From Capsicum annuum (taxonomy: Eukaryota; Streptophyta; Magnoliopsida; Solanales; Solanaceae): a DNA stretch of 64,000 nt. The number at the start of each line of letters is the position of its first letter. Position 1 is the stretch's first letter. Shown here in pieces: positions 35,601-47,094 of this stretch. Made by a program: the position numbers and the translations under genes. Under the pieces are notes generated by a model. It was not told where the DNA came from, ran no database searches, and saw only the letters and a program-made list of their open reading frames with translations. Location: the NCBI RefSeq assembly GCF_002878395.1, contig NW_025861174.1:1-64000 (forward strand), written 5' to 3'.

Positions 35601-37299
35601 TGTTAGTATCTCAGACTTACTTTCTTTAACCCAAACTAGATGATAGATACAACCTTTTGAGATCAACTTTCTGGTTTTAAGATAGGATATGAAATGACTC
35701 TTAGGAGATACTGAATTACCTTCCCACTCAAAGATCGGCTCATCTACAGACTGAAACTTCACCACTCTAGTGCGACAATATATGAATGCATAACTAGAAT
35801 AGAGCCAATCCATACAAAGAATAAGGTCAAAGTCAACTATATCTAACTTTATTAGGTCTTTTAATATGATTTTATGAAGGACTGTGATAGGACACTTTCT
35901 ATAAATTTTCCTGGAAACAACTCACTCACCCACTGAGGTAGAAACTAAGAAGATATTAGGGATTTTTTCAGGACCTATTTCAAAATTTACTACAACTAGT
36001 GGGGTCACATATGGGAAATTTGACCCAGGGTCTAATAGCACAAAAACATCAAGATAAAAGGCATGAAGCATACTAGTAACAACATCTGGTGAATCCTCCT
36101 GCTCCTGACGAAATGTTAAAGCATAAAATAATTTTGGTGATGACCACCATCGGTACTGGATGATGCACCCTAAGGAGGGTCTGGGCGACCTAAAGGGGCT
36201 GGTGTGCTAGTAGCCTAAGTATATGGATGAGCATCCCTATTTCCCTTCTTAGCATGTGGACACTTTTTGATTCCATATCCTAACTTATCACAATCATAAA
36301 AACCTTTGAGCCCAACAAGAACTCACCAAGATGATTCTTACCATACTTAGCACATAGAGGATAATTTGGCTGTCCACTCACTCTATTTTGAGATCTGGAC
36401 GAAGAATTCTTACCCTACTACTCTTGCCTACCTCTCGAGGTGGGAGCACTAGCTGTAGATGTTACTGGAATCGATGAATAATTCTAAAATTGTGAATGAT
36501 TTCCCCCTACATACTTTGTTTAGCCATGCTCACACTGGTCGGTTCTAGCCTTTTTATTTCCTTCCTCTCTTCCTTTCAATTTTTTATTCTTCAATCTGCT
36601 GGGCATGAATCATCAACCTAGAAATACCATGTCCCAAATAAGCATGGCAGTCCTATACTCCTTGACTACCAAGCTAGATACTCTAGTGACAAACTTACTC
36701 ATACTTTTCCTAGGGCCAGTCATCATATCAGAGGCCTACTTAGAAAACATGTTAAAATAAGGCAGTACTCCTTCACTATCATTGAGCCCTGCTGCAGGTT
36801 TACAAACTCTTCTACCTTAGCTTCGCTCATTTTATGCAAAGATAACCTATTTAGAAAAGAATCCTAAAATATATGCCAACTCATAAGAGTTGCTTTCTTA
36901 CCTCTACTATTTTCCACGTAACCACCTAATCATATGCTACATCCTTCAATCTATAGGATGCTAACTCCACACTTTACTCTTTAGAAACATGCATAATCTG
37001 GGTGATCTTCTTCATGTCATTTAAATGAAATTGTGGTTTCTTACCTTATTTTACTACAAAGAACTATGGAGGATTCATTCTCATGAAGTCTTAGATTCTG
37101 GCTATTGCTAAATCCCCATTCTGCTGAAGTGGGACTGCCTTCTGATGGTTTTCCTAACATTAGCCACCATAGCATAGGCCAATGCCTGAAAGGCAGCCCG
37201 AAATTCAACATCAGATACATTCTCATTTAGAGAGTCGATAAGCTGGGGTGGCTGGTTATTATTTCTGCAGGAATTAGCTCGATGATGAGGCATATTCAA
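35601..37299 (-). pseudogene. gag: C gag and protease
   Basis: The gag start is near 37299 (MNMPHHRANSCRNNNQPPQ), followed by DVEFRAAFQALAYAMVANV, which matches the EFRAAFTRLAQSMA segment of B1. Frames break after ~60 codons. The zinc knuckle near 36250-36295 is decayed (YDCDKLGYGIKKC). The protease keeps LLDPGS (DPG at 36024-36032), and a later open frame (35813-35544) runs MDWLYSSYAF to KLISKGCIYHLVWVKE. Confidence 0.78.
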
Positions 37300-37502
37300 C
37301 TATAATGTAAGAGCATGAGTTAAAAACAAATAGAGATGTTGTAAGCGTGATAGATCATGAAAGAAAGATATGATTTTTGAAAATGTCTCATAGCCTCTTG
37401 ATCATAAATATGGCATGCTTCACACTCATGATCAAGACTCTACATAACGCGGCTTGTTTGACTCCCTAGGACTATTAAAACCTTAGGCTCTAATTCATTT
37501 TT
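37300..37502 (-). other. Family C leader and primer binding site
   Basis: The primer site (plus strand ggctctaattca, 37486-37497) is a slightly decayed initiator-Met complement just inside the LTR. The leader carries a perfect 9-bp stem: arms 37397-37405 and 37428-37436, loop of 22 nt. Confidence 0.75.
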
Positions 37503-40053
37503 TGTAATGCCCAAAAAATGGGTCCCAAGAATCATACAGTGCTTAAGACTATGAGTAGAATTAAGCCAACCTTGTCTACCTTCTACTAAATCTAAAGCTC
37601 AAAATAGAGAAAATATAGATATAAAATCAAATAAAATGCAGAATTTTGTCTGAGGTAAGTTGAAACAATCTTAATTTAATTTTGGAAAATACTAGACTTA
37701 ACAGTTTGATAAATCAATACAGAAAATTTGAATCATATCTTGTAGTCTGACAAGCCTCTACTACTAATGCTAGAGAGTCATTGGGACAAACCCCCAGCTA
37801 ACTCGAACTATCTGAAAATACTGAATCATCTATACAAATAAGATGAGAAATTGAAAGACTAAGTCCCTAAACTATGAGGAGTCATCAACTGTCAGGATGT
37901 ATATGGAGATTCTTAAATTCACTAACGCTGCTAAAATTGAGCACCTGAACCTACACTATGAGACAATGCATCATATATATGTATATGTGGATCAGTACTT
38001 ATGGATTGTATTGAGTATATAGGGGTGAATACACAAGTAAATTAATATTTCAATGTCATTATAAATTGTTAAAAGAATGCATACTAAATGTAGATGACTT
38101 ACATAAACTGGAATATCTGAAACTAAAAATCATAATCATGAATATCAAAACATGTTGCATAGATCTAGTGAGTCATAACATTTAGTTTCTAAAAGTTGTA
38201 CTTGTATTCTGTCTTTAAATCATGATATCTAAGTGTAGAAAGACTAACTTCTGTATCTATAATTTGAAATCTGAAATCTCATTGCTAATATCTTTTGTAA
38301 TAATATATCTGAAAAAAGTTGTGAGCCTTTTCACTTAATTCAAAATGTTTTTCTATTATTCATTTTTTGTCGTCTTTTCAATTAGGAAAGTTCTTCTAAC
38401 TGACATACACTATGTGAGCTATCATAGTGCCCAACATCTAGTTCCCTTATGGGAAAACCTCACATTGGGGAGAGGTGTCATACTTTTGCCAAGAAGTATA
38501 ACCTAATATAAGTGATCACATATGTATCTGTCATCCATATTGAAATGGGAATAATCTGATGAGTCTGAATCCTACGTTGGTTAGTAATTTTGGGGCATGA
38601 GAACATACCCAAATCGGTGCTAAATACTAGTCCCTTTATTCTGTATGCTCAAATTTTTGGCAATTAGCTTTTAAAACTAGCATGATAGTTTATAATGAAA
38701 ACCCACTATATATCTGTTAATTTAAAATATAATCTAAAACTGTAAAGTGGATTCCATATCTAAGCTAAGATCAAAAGATCAAATCTTTTTTGAAAAATTA
38801 AAAATAATCTAGTCATAGGATGCTTATAGCATAATCATTCTTGAAATAGCAATATTAAAGTAGGGCTTAGTAACCCATGCATCAAAATTATGTCAAAATA
38901 TAATAATATTGATGCTTGATATTGAAGATATTTATAATTCAATACCAAATCTGGAAATTTCTGCAATATTCATGAAAACATGAAAATAAATATGAAATTC
39001 ATCATCTAAATCACTTCAAATATCATAATCATTCAGTTAGCAATAATGGGAATGAACCCTAATTTGAATCTCATGTAAATTTATATAAAAATCAACTTCA
39101 ACACTAATTTTGGGCCACTGATTTTGGGCAAAAGGATGAAAGCATTATGCTTGTTGAAAACCCCCTTACCTTAATTGATGAAATTAATAAAGAATCTTGA
39201 ACTTGAAGTCCTATTCGTGCTTTGGAAGATGATTTCTTGAAAGCCTTAGATTGGAAATCTTGAATTTTGAGTTTCCTTAGAGAAAGAATGGTGGAATTTT
39301 AGATTTCTTCGTAATTATGTTTTGATGATCAAGTGTTCCTCAGAGAGAAATTTGAAGAAAAGTGAGCATAAATGCTTAGAATAGGATTAATATAGTGTTT
39401 TACACAATTTGGGGGCTTGGGAAAAGACCAAACTACCTTTTTAAAACCAACTTTGAAAAACCGATATCTCGATTTTGGCAGGCAGCACAATAGGTGTTAA
39501 TCACAGTGCCATACCGGATAAGGGACAAACACAATTTATACCATCATCACCACGCGGTGAAATCAAATTGTCTAAGGACGACCGCAAAAATTCACTTCTC
39601 CGCAATGCATTACCAACTCTACTACGATTCTTGGTGCGACATAGGCCTATCGCGGTGAGCTATTAGAAAATGATGAATAGGAATTTCGAATTCACTGCGA
39701 TATAGGCTAATCGCGATGTTTCACTAGAAAATAGACAATTGCAAACTGGGAACATCATCGCGACACAGTACGGTCGCGGTGATTCACTGGAAACTGGACG
39801 AGTGTCATTTTGCATGTCACCGCAATGCGGTGCTATTCATTTTGAGACAATGTCTTTACTAAAAGTGTTATAACTTCTCAACAGAGTATCGGATTAAGGT
39901 GAAATTGGTATTGCTGGAAAGCTGAGCCAATTATCTACTCATTGGTGGGTTTAAATCTTGAAAATTCTACATGTATCAAGAGTTATTCATTTTCAAAGAT
40001 AACATTTGACCTTCTAGGAGCTAAACTAATCTAGGAAAAGTACAGGGTCTTAA
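37503..40053 (-). repeat. Family C 5' LTR (~2.55 kb)
   Basis: It starts (plus strand) tgtaatgccc at 37503. Its end is worn; by comparison with the left copy it lies at about 40047-40055. It contains the tandem ~62-bp units at about 39615-39810 and the conserved core at 39867-39923. No coding sequence was found. Confidence 0.8.
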
Positions 40054-40724
40054 AAAATCCCAAGACAAGAGGGGTTGAAATTGGGGTTTAGATTGATAAA
40101 TTGCTAATTTAGGGGTTTCGGGCCAAAATTCCTAAATTTCAATTTTCAATCCAAGTTTTAACAACATTTAAATGAAAAGAATTGAGAAAAAATAATTGAA
40201 AAAAGGATTTGGATCTTACCCAAGCTTAAAAATGGAAAAATTCATTCAAAAACTCTAAACCTAAGCTCCAAGTCTAGAAACCCCAAGCACTAAGCTTAAT
40301 CCACCTAGGAATTACCTAGGCAAGCAAGCATCATTTACGCGATGCCGTCCTTGAGGCATAAATAACATGGCTGTCTCTTAATAGACACATACCTAAGAGA
40401 TGGGGCATCACTTAAACAATACCCCAACTAGCTTCCAGGTCCACTTAAGAAACCAAAAGGTCGTTTAAGCAATTACACTAGCTAAGTGGTGCTCCAGGTA
40501 GAGACTTAGAGAATTCCAAGTCTCTGCAAACCCCTCAAGATTTAACCAAATCCCGAGAATGAAAATGAACCATGCTACTAGACTACATTCAATGCTCTAG
40601 ACTCTATGGTAATATTAGATTTTCAAAAAAAAACATCGTATTAACATAGTTAACCCCAAAAATACAATTCCACCAATTTCTAAACTGAGGGTCAACTTGA
40701 GATATAAGAGAGATAAACTGAGGA
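40054..40724. other. Unassigned non-coding fragment between C and F
   Basis: It matches neither the C LTR nor the F LTR. There is no open frame and no clear borders. Phrases such as gcgatgccgtccttgaggc and agtggtgctcc recur in varied form, as in LTR repeat arrays, so it may be part of a sixth LTR family. Confidence 0.4.
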
Positions 40725-41424
40725 ATTCCACCAATTCCTTGAAATTGAGATTGAACTTAGAGAACCTAGGTCTACTTTAGAGAAAAAGAGAATTGCTTTC
40801 TTTTTTCTAAGTTTAATGATTTTGGAGTTCATGGAGTATTAGGATAACTTTAATCCCTCAACAACTAATGTTGGAGCACCTAAATGATATGTGTTTAGGA
40901 TTAAAAGAAGGAGATTTACCCAAAATCCCAATTAAAAATCATATAGGATTTATGGTTCCAATCGTCATGACTCACCCAATGACTCATCATGATTTGTCAT
41001 AAGTCGTGGTCTGAGTCCTGAGTTTAGAGACTTTACTATTAAGGCGATGACTCCTTCTCCTAATCACGAGTTATTATAGGTAGTCATGGTTTGATATTAG
41101 TTTTCTAGTTTTCTTACTAGTATGGAAATGGGTCCATGCAATGACTTGTTATGCCTCATAATGAGTCATGATCTGGACTCATTATCACTGGGAAAAAAAT
41201 TGAGACCCTAATTGGAGTGGAAATGACTCACACGTACCGACTTGTTATATTTGCTAACAACTCGTTGCCTGAGATATTATCACTGGTTAATTGACAAACC
41301 TTTAGGAACTTTTCCTTAACTTTTTACCATGACATTGGATTAAGGCAAGACTAGTGGAATTGGAATGATAATTTAATGACCTGTTCTTTAAAAACTCTTG
41401 AACCTTGAAACTTGGAGTATTACA
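40725..41424 (-). repeat. Family F 3' LTR (first ~700 bp only)
   Basis: It aligns with 48270-49008 of the other LTR. It starts (minus strand) TGTAATACTCC at 41424. Several GACTCAT words lie at 40970-41240 and the conserved core at 41318-41375. The outer two thirds are missing. Confidence 0.8.
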
Positions 41425-41649
41425 ATATCTCATATTTGGGATCATTCATCCTCATATGAAATAGACTAAACTGAGAGACTAGGGAAAACTAAAATTATTC
41501 ACTAAACACTTACAAGCTAAATCATGAACCGACATGTCAATTTATAATTGATTCATGAATTGAACTAAACTTATGAATGGATGCAATGACAAGAACATGG
41601 CTGGAGGACTGAGATAGAAATGGAAGAATTAATTAATTAATAACGATAA

Positions 41650-43510
41650 ACTATAACCTCAAGCTGGAACTAGGTATGAAGAAAAGAGATGGGGGTACTT
41701 AGTCATCATATCTAGTTTTGCTTCCCAAGTAACTCCCTCAACCGACTAATTTCCCCATAGAACCTTCACTAAAGTGAGCTCTTTATTCCTCAACATACGA
41801 ATTTGACTATCAAGGATCTCAACTTGGATCTCTTCATAAGAGAGGCTATATTCCACGACAATCCTTTCTACAAGTATTACTGATGCCCAGTCAGCAATGC
41901 ACTTCTTTAATAAAGAAACATGGAACACAAGGTGCACTAATTCTAACTCTACATGAACTTCCAACTCATACGCTACCTCCCCATACTATCTCAAAATTTT
42001 ATAAGGACCAATATAATAGGGACTGAGCATCCCTTTCTTACCAAATCTCTGGACCCCTTTCATGGATAAAGTTTTTAAGTAAAGAAAATCACTAATATCA
42101 AATTCAAGATCCCTTATCCACACATCTACATAGGATTTTTATAGCTTTGGACCGTGTTCAGCCTTTATTTAATTAGTTGAACCTTCTTTGTCGCCTCATG
42201 TAGTGAATCTCGCCCTATCAATATAGCTTTACAAACTTCAAACCAATAGATAGGAGATCTAGACCTTTTATCATAAAGAACCTTAAATAGGGCCATCTGA
42301 ATACTGGAGTGGTAGTTATTATTCTAAGCAAACTCTATCAATGAAAGTGATCATCCTCACTACCATGGAAGTTAATTGCATAAGAACTTAACATGTCCTC
42401 TAAAGTCTATATGGTCCTCTCTACCTAACTATTTTTCTAGGGTGGGAAAGTTGTACTACGATGAACTTGGATAGAAATACCCTTCTAAAAAAACTTCCAA
42501 AATCAATAGGTAAATTGGGTACCTCTATTTGAAATAATGGTCAAAGGGACTCCATGAAATTTAACAAAATCCCTAAGATAAAGTCTTAACAAAATATTTG
42601 TCAAAATTAGAAGTGTTATGTAGCAAGAAATAAGCTGACTCAGTCTACCGATCCACACCAACCCAAATAGAGACATGCGGACAACGAGTACAAGGAAACA
42701 CTGTGATAAAGTCCATATTCACCACTTTCCACTTCCAGGTGGCATTGTTGAATTCTTGAAGAGTACCACTTGGCCTCTAGTGCTCAACCTTAACCTACTT
42801 ATAATTTTGACACTTCGCCATGAATTCTATATCCATGACACTTCTTCATACTGTTCCACCAATATACTTCCTAAAAACTGTGGTACATCTTAACAGCTCC
42901 TAGATAAATAGAATATTGCAAACCATAAGCCTCAACGTGGATAACACTTCCCATAGATAATCTTTTAAGGTCATTGACCACAACGTTGGCCTTACTCAAG
43001 TGATAGAACATGCTCATATCATAGTCTTTTAATAATTCTAGCCATCTTCTGTGATGAAGTTTAGATCTTTTTGACTGAAAACATACTAAGACTCAACATG
43101 AACTCCAAAAAGGTAATGCCTCTAAATCTTTATAGAAAAAAACAACTACTGCCAACTCAAGGTCGTAAGTCGGGTAGCTTTTCTCATGAGGTTTGAGTTA
43201 TCTAAAGGCTTTTCTTATAACCTTGCCTCGCTACATCAAAACACAACCAAGACCAACTCTAGAAACATCTTAATACATCAAAAAACTATCTGAACCCTCT
43301 GGTAAAGTCAAAATTAGAGTAGAGTTGAGTCGAGTCTTCAACTCCTAAAAACTCTTCTCATAACAATCTGACAATTAAAATTTGACCTTATTTTTTAGTT
43401 TTTCTAGACAAGGGAGAGGAAATAAAGTAATATCCTTAAACAAACTATCTATAGTAACCATATAAACCTAAGAAACTTCTGATATCTGATTGAGAGATGG
43501 GTCTAGTCCA
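41650..43510 (-). pseudogene. pol: F pol remnant: integrase tail, integrase core, RNase H, end of RT
   Basis: C-terminal frame 41964-41746: [30 protein letters not shown], then the chromodomain-like end. Integrase core at about 42900-42130 is recognisable but full of stops. The N-terminal zinc module is missing: near 42930 the sequence passes straight to the end of RNase H (42950-43300). The C-terminal part of RT reaches about 43500 and joins the leader, so RT palm, protease and gag are deleted. Confidence 0.72.
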
Positions 43511-43627
43511 GTCTAGTTTTATAGCCTCTCGCCCATATATGTGACGTGCTTCATACCTATGAAAATACTCTACTTAATATGGCTTTTAGACACCCTAGAA
43601 TAATTGGAACCTTGTGCCTTGACACCA
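43511..43627 (-). other. Family F leader and decayed primer binding site
   Basis: gtgccttgacacca (43614-43627) is a worn form of the initiator-Met complement next to the LTR start. The leader (atagcctctcgcccatatatg) aligns with those of B1 and C. Confidence 0.65.
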
Positions 43628-43807
43628 TGTTTTTCACTACCCAAGACTACCCCTAGTCATAATACAGTGCTTAGAGCTAGAAGTGAACCCAAACTCTCCC
43701 ATGCTCTGATATAACACAATAATTTCTGAAAGACAATCGTATAATGGGTAAAAGCTAAAATGAAAATAATTGATGAAATAATAATAATGAAATACGGGAT
43801 ATCAACC
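43628..43807 (-). repeat. Family F 5' LTR, segment left of the LINE
   Basis: It begins tgtttttcactaccc next to the primer site and is interrupted by the LINE at 43808. The rest resumes at 47095. Confidence 0.7.
43791..43807. repeat. LINE target site duplication (left copy)
   Basis: aatacgggatatcaacc matches aatacaagatatcagcc at 47078-47094 in 14 of 17 positions. All three differences are G/A. The length suits target-primed reverse transcription. Confidence 0.65.
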
Positions 43808-44577
43808 TTTTATTGGTTTAATTTTGAATTTTACTAATAATTAACACTTAATGGAACAACCCATCGGACAACAAAAAATAGGCTAATCCTATTCACATAA
43901 CCTAGCCCAACCCGGTACCAATTTATTAACATATAAATAGTGTAATGTTTCCAAAAACAAACTAGTTTTATAATCTTAAACTTATGTCCACCTCTTTCTA
44001 CCATGGTTCTCCCTTTCTCGAATCTGAAGTTCATCCTGATGATGCTTTGGGTGATTATTACTGTGCCCCCTTCTGGTTGATTTCTTCGTGCTTTTAGATT
44101 GTAGAAGTAAGTAATGATACCCCCTTTATTTTGTGCTCTTTGATTTCTTTTTATAGCTAGATAATGGTGTTTCTTTTGCTATAGCTGTGTTCTCCAGTAG
44201 AAGGGACAGTTTGAATATTTTTGTGCAGCTAAGATGGACCTGGTCTTCTGAGTTGAGCTGTCACAATCGAGTATGTTTCTCTATTCTTGTTTCCCATTGT
44301 TGTTTCTAGATCTGTTTGACTTAAGTTTAGCCTCTCTTTCTTGTATTTCGTAGATAGAAGGGATGAAAAAATGAGTTTCTTGGACCTACGATTGTTTGTC
44401 TATCTACTTCTATCTTAGGTTTACAATGATCCTTCTGACACATCGACCCTCCCATGGTGCTGAAAGTCTTTTTTATTAGCTGTAATAGCTTATGAATAGT
44501 ACAACACTAGTTTTGATGCTACTAACTTCTGTATATAAGTTGCATGTAACTATTCAGCTTGAATTTCCACTTACTCT
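43808..44577 (-). other. LINE 3' untranslated region
   Basis: It extends from the ORF2 stop (44578-44580) to the left target duplication. No open frame of note was found. The poly(A) tail has decayed or was short. Confidence 0.6.
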
Positions 44578-47077
44578 TTATCTTTTAGCTTGTATGATCC
44601 TCAAGTATGGTCTCTGCCATTTCTCACTATTTAAATTGGCTTTTCCTCTTTCATGTAAATGTTGGTAATTTGTAATGGTAAAATCACTTGTATCTATGAC
44701 TAAGTTTGCTAGATAATCTGCCAATTTATTAACCTCCCTGAAGATATGCTGATATTGTATTTTGCATAAATTTGTGAATTTATTTGACTATGTGTGCTAT
44801 ATTCTATGGGCAATACTTCACCTGTTATCACCTTTTGCATAAGTAATAAGTCCATTTGAATGATGATCTTATTGTGCTGAGTCTACATACAATTCTTAGC
44901 TACATATAATATTGTATTAGCCTTTGCTTGCATACTATTTGCATAATGATATGGTTCTCCGTTAGCAAATAATACATGTCTATTCTCATCCCTAAAACAA
45001 AATGCACTTGAGCTTCCTCTATCTTCTCCTCTAACAGCTCCATCTGTCTTGTATTTCACCCATCCTTCCTCTGGTTCATTCCAAAATACTTTAATAGCCT
45101 TCACTTTAATTTTTAACTTACTCATCTCCTTAAGTATGTATGGCCATTCAGTTGAAAATTCAAATGTTGGATTTTTGACCCTCAACAATATTATTAGGTT
45201 CCTTGTAACATTATATAAAATCCTCAAACCTAAATTTTCCTTGTTTTCATGTTTCTTCTTATTCTTTCTCCTCCACAGATCCCAAAGAATAATTCTAGGC
45301 ATAGCAAAGTAGTATGGCTGTTCTCTCCCTTTTACTTCAACATTCCACAAATATAGTATTCTTTCTCTAAGAGTCGGATGTTGAATATGTATAGCTGTAA
45401 AAGAATAAAAGTAGGACCAGGTCCTATAAGGATAAAAATAGTTCCTGAAGACATGAGCAGTTGTCTCCACTTCTGGCTCCACACAACACCAGCATTTAGA
45501 GGGACCTTGCATCCCCAATCTCTATATTATGTCATCCACTGTAATTCTTCTTCTGCACAACTTCTACATGATACAATATATCGGGAATGGTAAACCTTTG
45601 ACCCATATCCTCATGAATGTGTTAACAATGCATTCCCTATTCCTTATATACTGCCAAGCTGATTTGATTGTAAAAACACCTTTTTGTTCAATACTCCATA
45701 TAGGCCAATCACTCTGTTCATCTGATGGAGGACTCATGTTAATAATATGATCTACCATCTTCTCTGTGAATAATGTTCTCATCAGCTATTCATCCCAGTT
45801 TCCTTCTCTAAGCAAATCTTTTACCTGCTTATACTGTCCTAGCTCCTCATCACCTCCTTATATTAGGGAGTAAAGATCACCCTGCCTAGTCTAATTATCG
45901 AACCATATATCAAAATTTCTTTGATTCAGTTGACATACAATAATATTCCACCAAATCTCTTTCCATAAGAATTTTCTTCCTCAATTGAGATCTACCTGCA
46001 GCAGTTTTCCACATTACTAATTTTGAATACTCCCTTTTGCAATATTTATTGATCATATATTCCCTCTATATTGACTTTCTAGTCCTAAAATTCCACCAAA
46101 GTTGATAGAATAAAGTCATAGAAATATCACCTATCCTTCTAAAACCCAGGCCACCTTCATCTTGTGGTAATCATATTATTTACCATTTCACCCAATTTCT
46201 TCCTTTTCCTCTAACTTTATTACTCCAAAAAAATATAGCTAGCATTCTTTGAATAGTATTCAACATATTTAGGGGGGTTCATGACTAATAGGCAATGTAT
46301 AGGTATGCTCTGCAAAATATGTTTGATCAGTACAACTCTTCCTCCATAAGATAACAGTTTTCCTTTCCATGACTGCACCTTACTAGCAATTTTATTCATT
46401 AGTGCTGATAATAGTCCTTCTTCCTTCTCATATAAAATAGACGACAACCTAAATATATGATAGGGAATTCCCTTCTCATGATTCCAGTAGCTATTTCTGC
46501 TATAACCCCTACTCTATTAGATACTCCTTTGGGCAAATAAATTGCACTATTTTTTTTATTTGTTTCCTTCCCTGATACTTCCTTATATTTATCAAAAGTT
46601 GCAGTGACTAGCTACAGAGTCTTCACCTCATCTTTACATATGATAATCATATCATCCGCAAATGCTAGATGATTTAATGTTGGGCTTCCTCTTGGCATCC
46701 CAAACAATTTTAAATCCTTATTCAGCATCAGTTTCTTTAATGACATTGACAACACCTCTGTTGCTATTATGAACAATATTAGTGACAATGGATCCCCTCG
46801 CTTCCATACTCTTATTGATCTAAAAAATCGTTTTGGTTGACCATTCAAAAGTATTGAATACCAATTATTTTCCAGTAATCTAAAGACCATGTCTATCAGC
46901 ACCTCCGAAAAAACAAATGTCGTTAGTACCTTAGTTAAAAAAAGCCACTCCACTCTATCATATGCTTTTATCATGTCAAGATTTATAGCCAAGTTAGGTG
47001 GTTATCCCCTTTTTATAATTTCACACACAATATCCTGCACATCACCAAAACTTCTCAGCAATACTCCTTACTTGAAT
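44578..47077 (-). pseudogene. LINE ORF2: reverse transcriptase, zinc-finger region, RNase H
   Basis: The RT palm is present: INLDMIKAYDRVEW (46960), then AFADDMIII with FADD at 46651-46662. A thumb region follows at 46447-46220 (VQSWKGKLLSYGGRVVLIKH). A zinc-finger-like region includes CWCC...ETTAHVF near 45440-45500. RNase H starts at VKYKTDGAVRGEDRGSS (45060) and continues past an in-frame TAG after KNCM (44881) and a +1 shift near 44750 to FREVNKLADYLANL; the natural stop is TAA 44578-44580. The endonuclease and the N-terminal RT are missing. Confidence 0.82.
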
Positions 47078-47094
47078 AATACAAGATATCAGCC
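47078..47094. repeat. LINE target site duplication (right copy)
   Basis: Pairs with 43791-43807 (14 of 17 identical). It marks the truncated 5' end of the LINE. Confidence 0.65.

Larger units (their letters stand above)
31620..40053 (-). mobile_element. Family C Ty3/gypsy element
   Basis: Minus-strand order: 5' LTR (40053-37503), primer site and leader, gag, protease, RT, RNase H, integrase, chromodomain-like tail, polypurine tract, 3' LTR (32481-31620, truncated). LTRs start TGTAATAC (left copy) and end GCATTACA. The outer target duplication is lost with the truncated LTR. Confidence 0.85.
43808..47077 (-). mobile_element. 5'-truncated LINE with RNase H domain
   Basis: Non-LTR retrotransposon, minus strand, 3.27 kb. 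It starts inside the RT domain at 47077 and ends with an ~770-bp 3' region at 43808; no clear poly(A) tail is left. It is flanked by an imperfect 17-bp target duplication and inserted in the family F LTR. Domain order RT, zinc-finger-like region, RNase H fits plant L1-type LINEs that carry RNase H. Confidence 0.82.

Noticed and set aside
40960..41290. Repeated short words that could suggest a CRISPR-like array
   Set aside because: Repeats are short, irregular and unspaced, and lie in a plant LTR.
45049..45312. 87-codon plus-strand frame
   Set aside because: It is antisense to the LINE RNase H and zinc-finger region, which is the supported coding strand.
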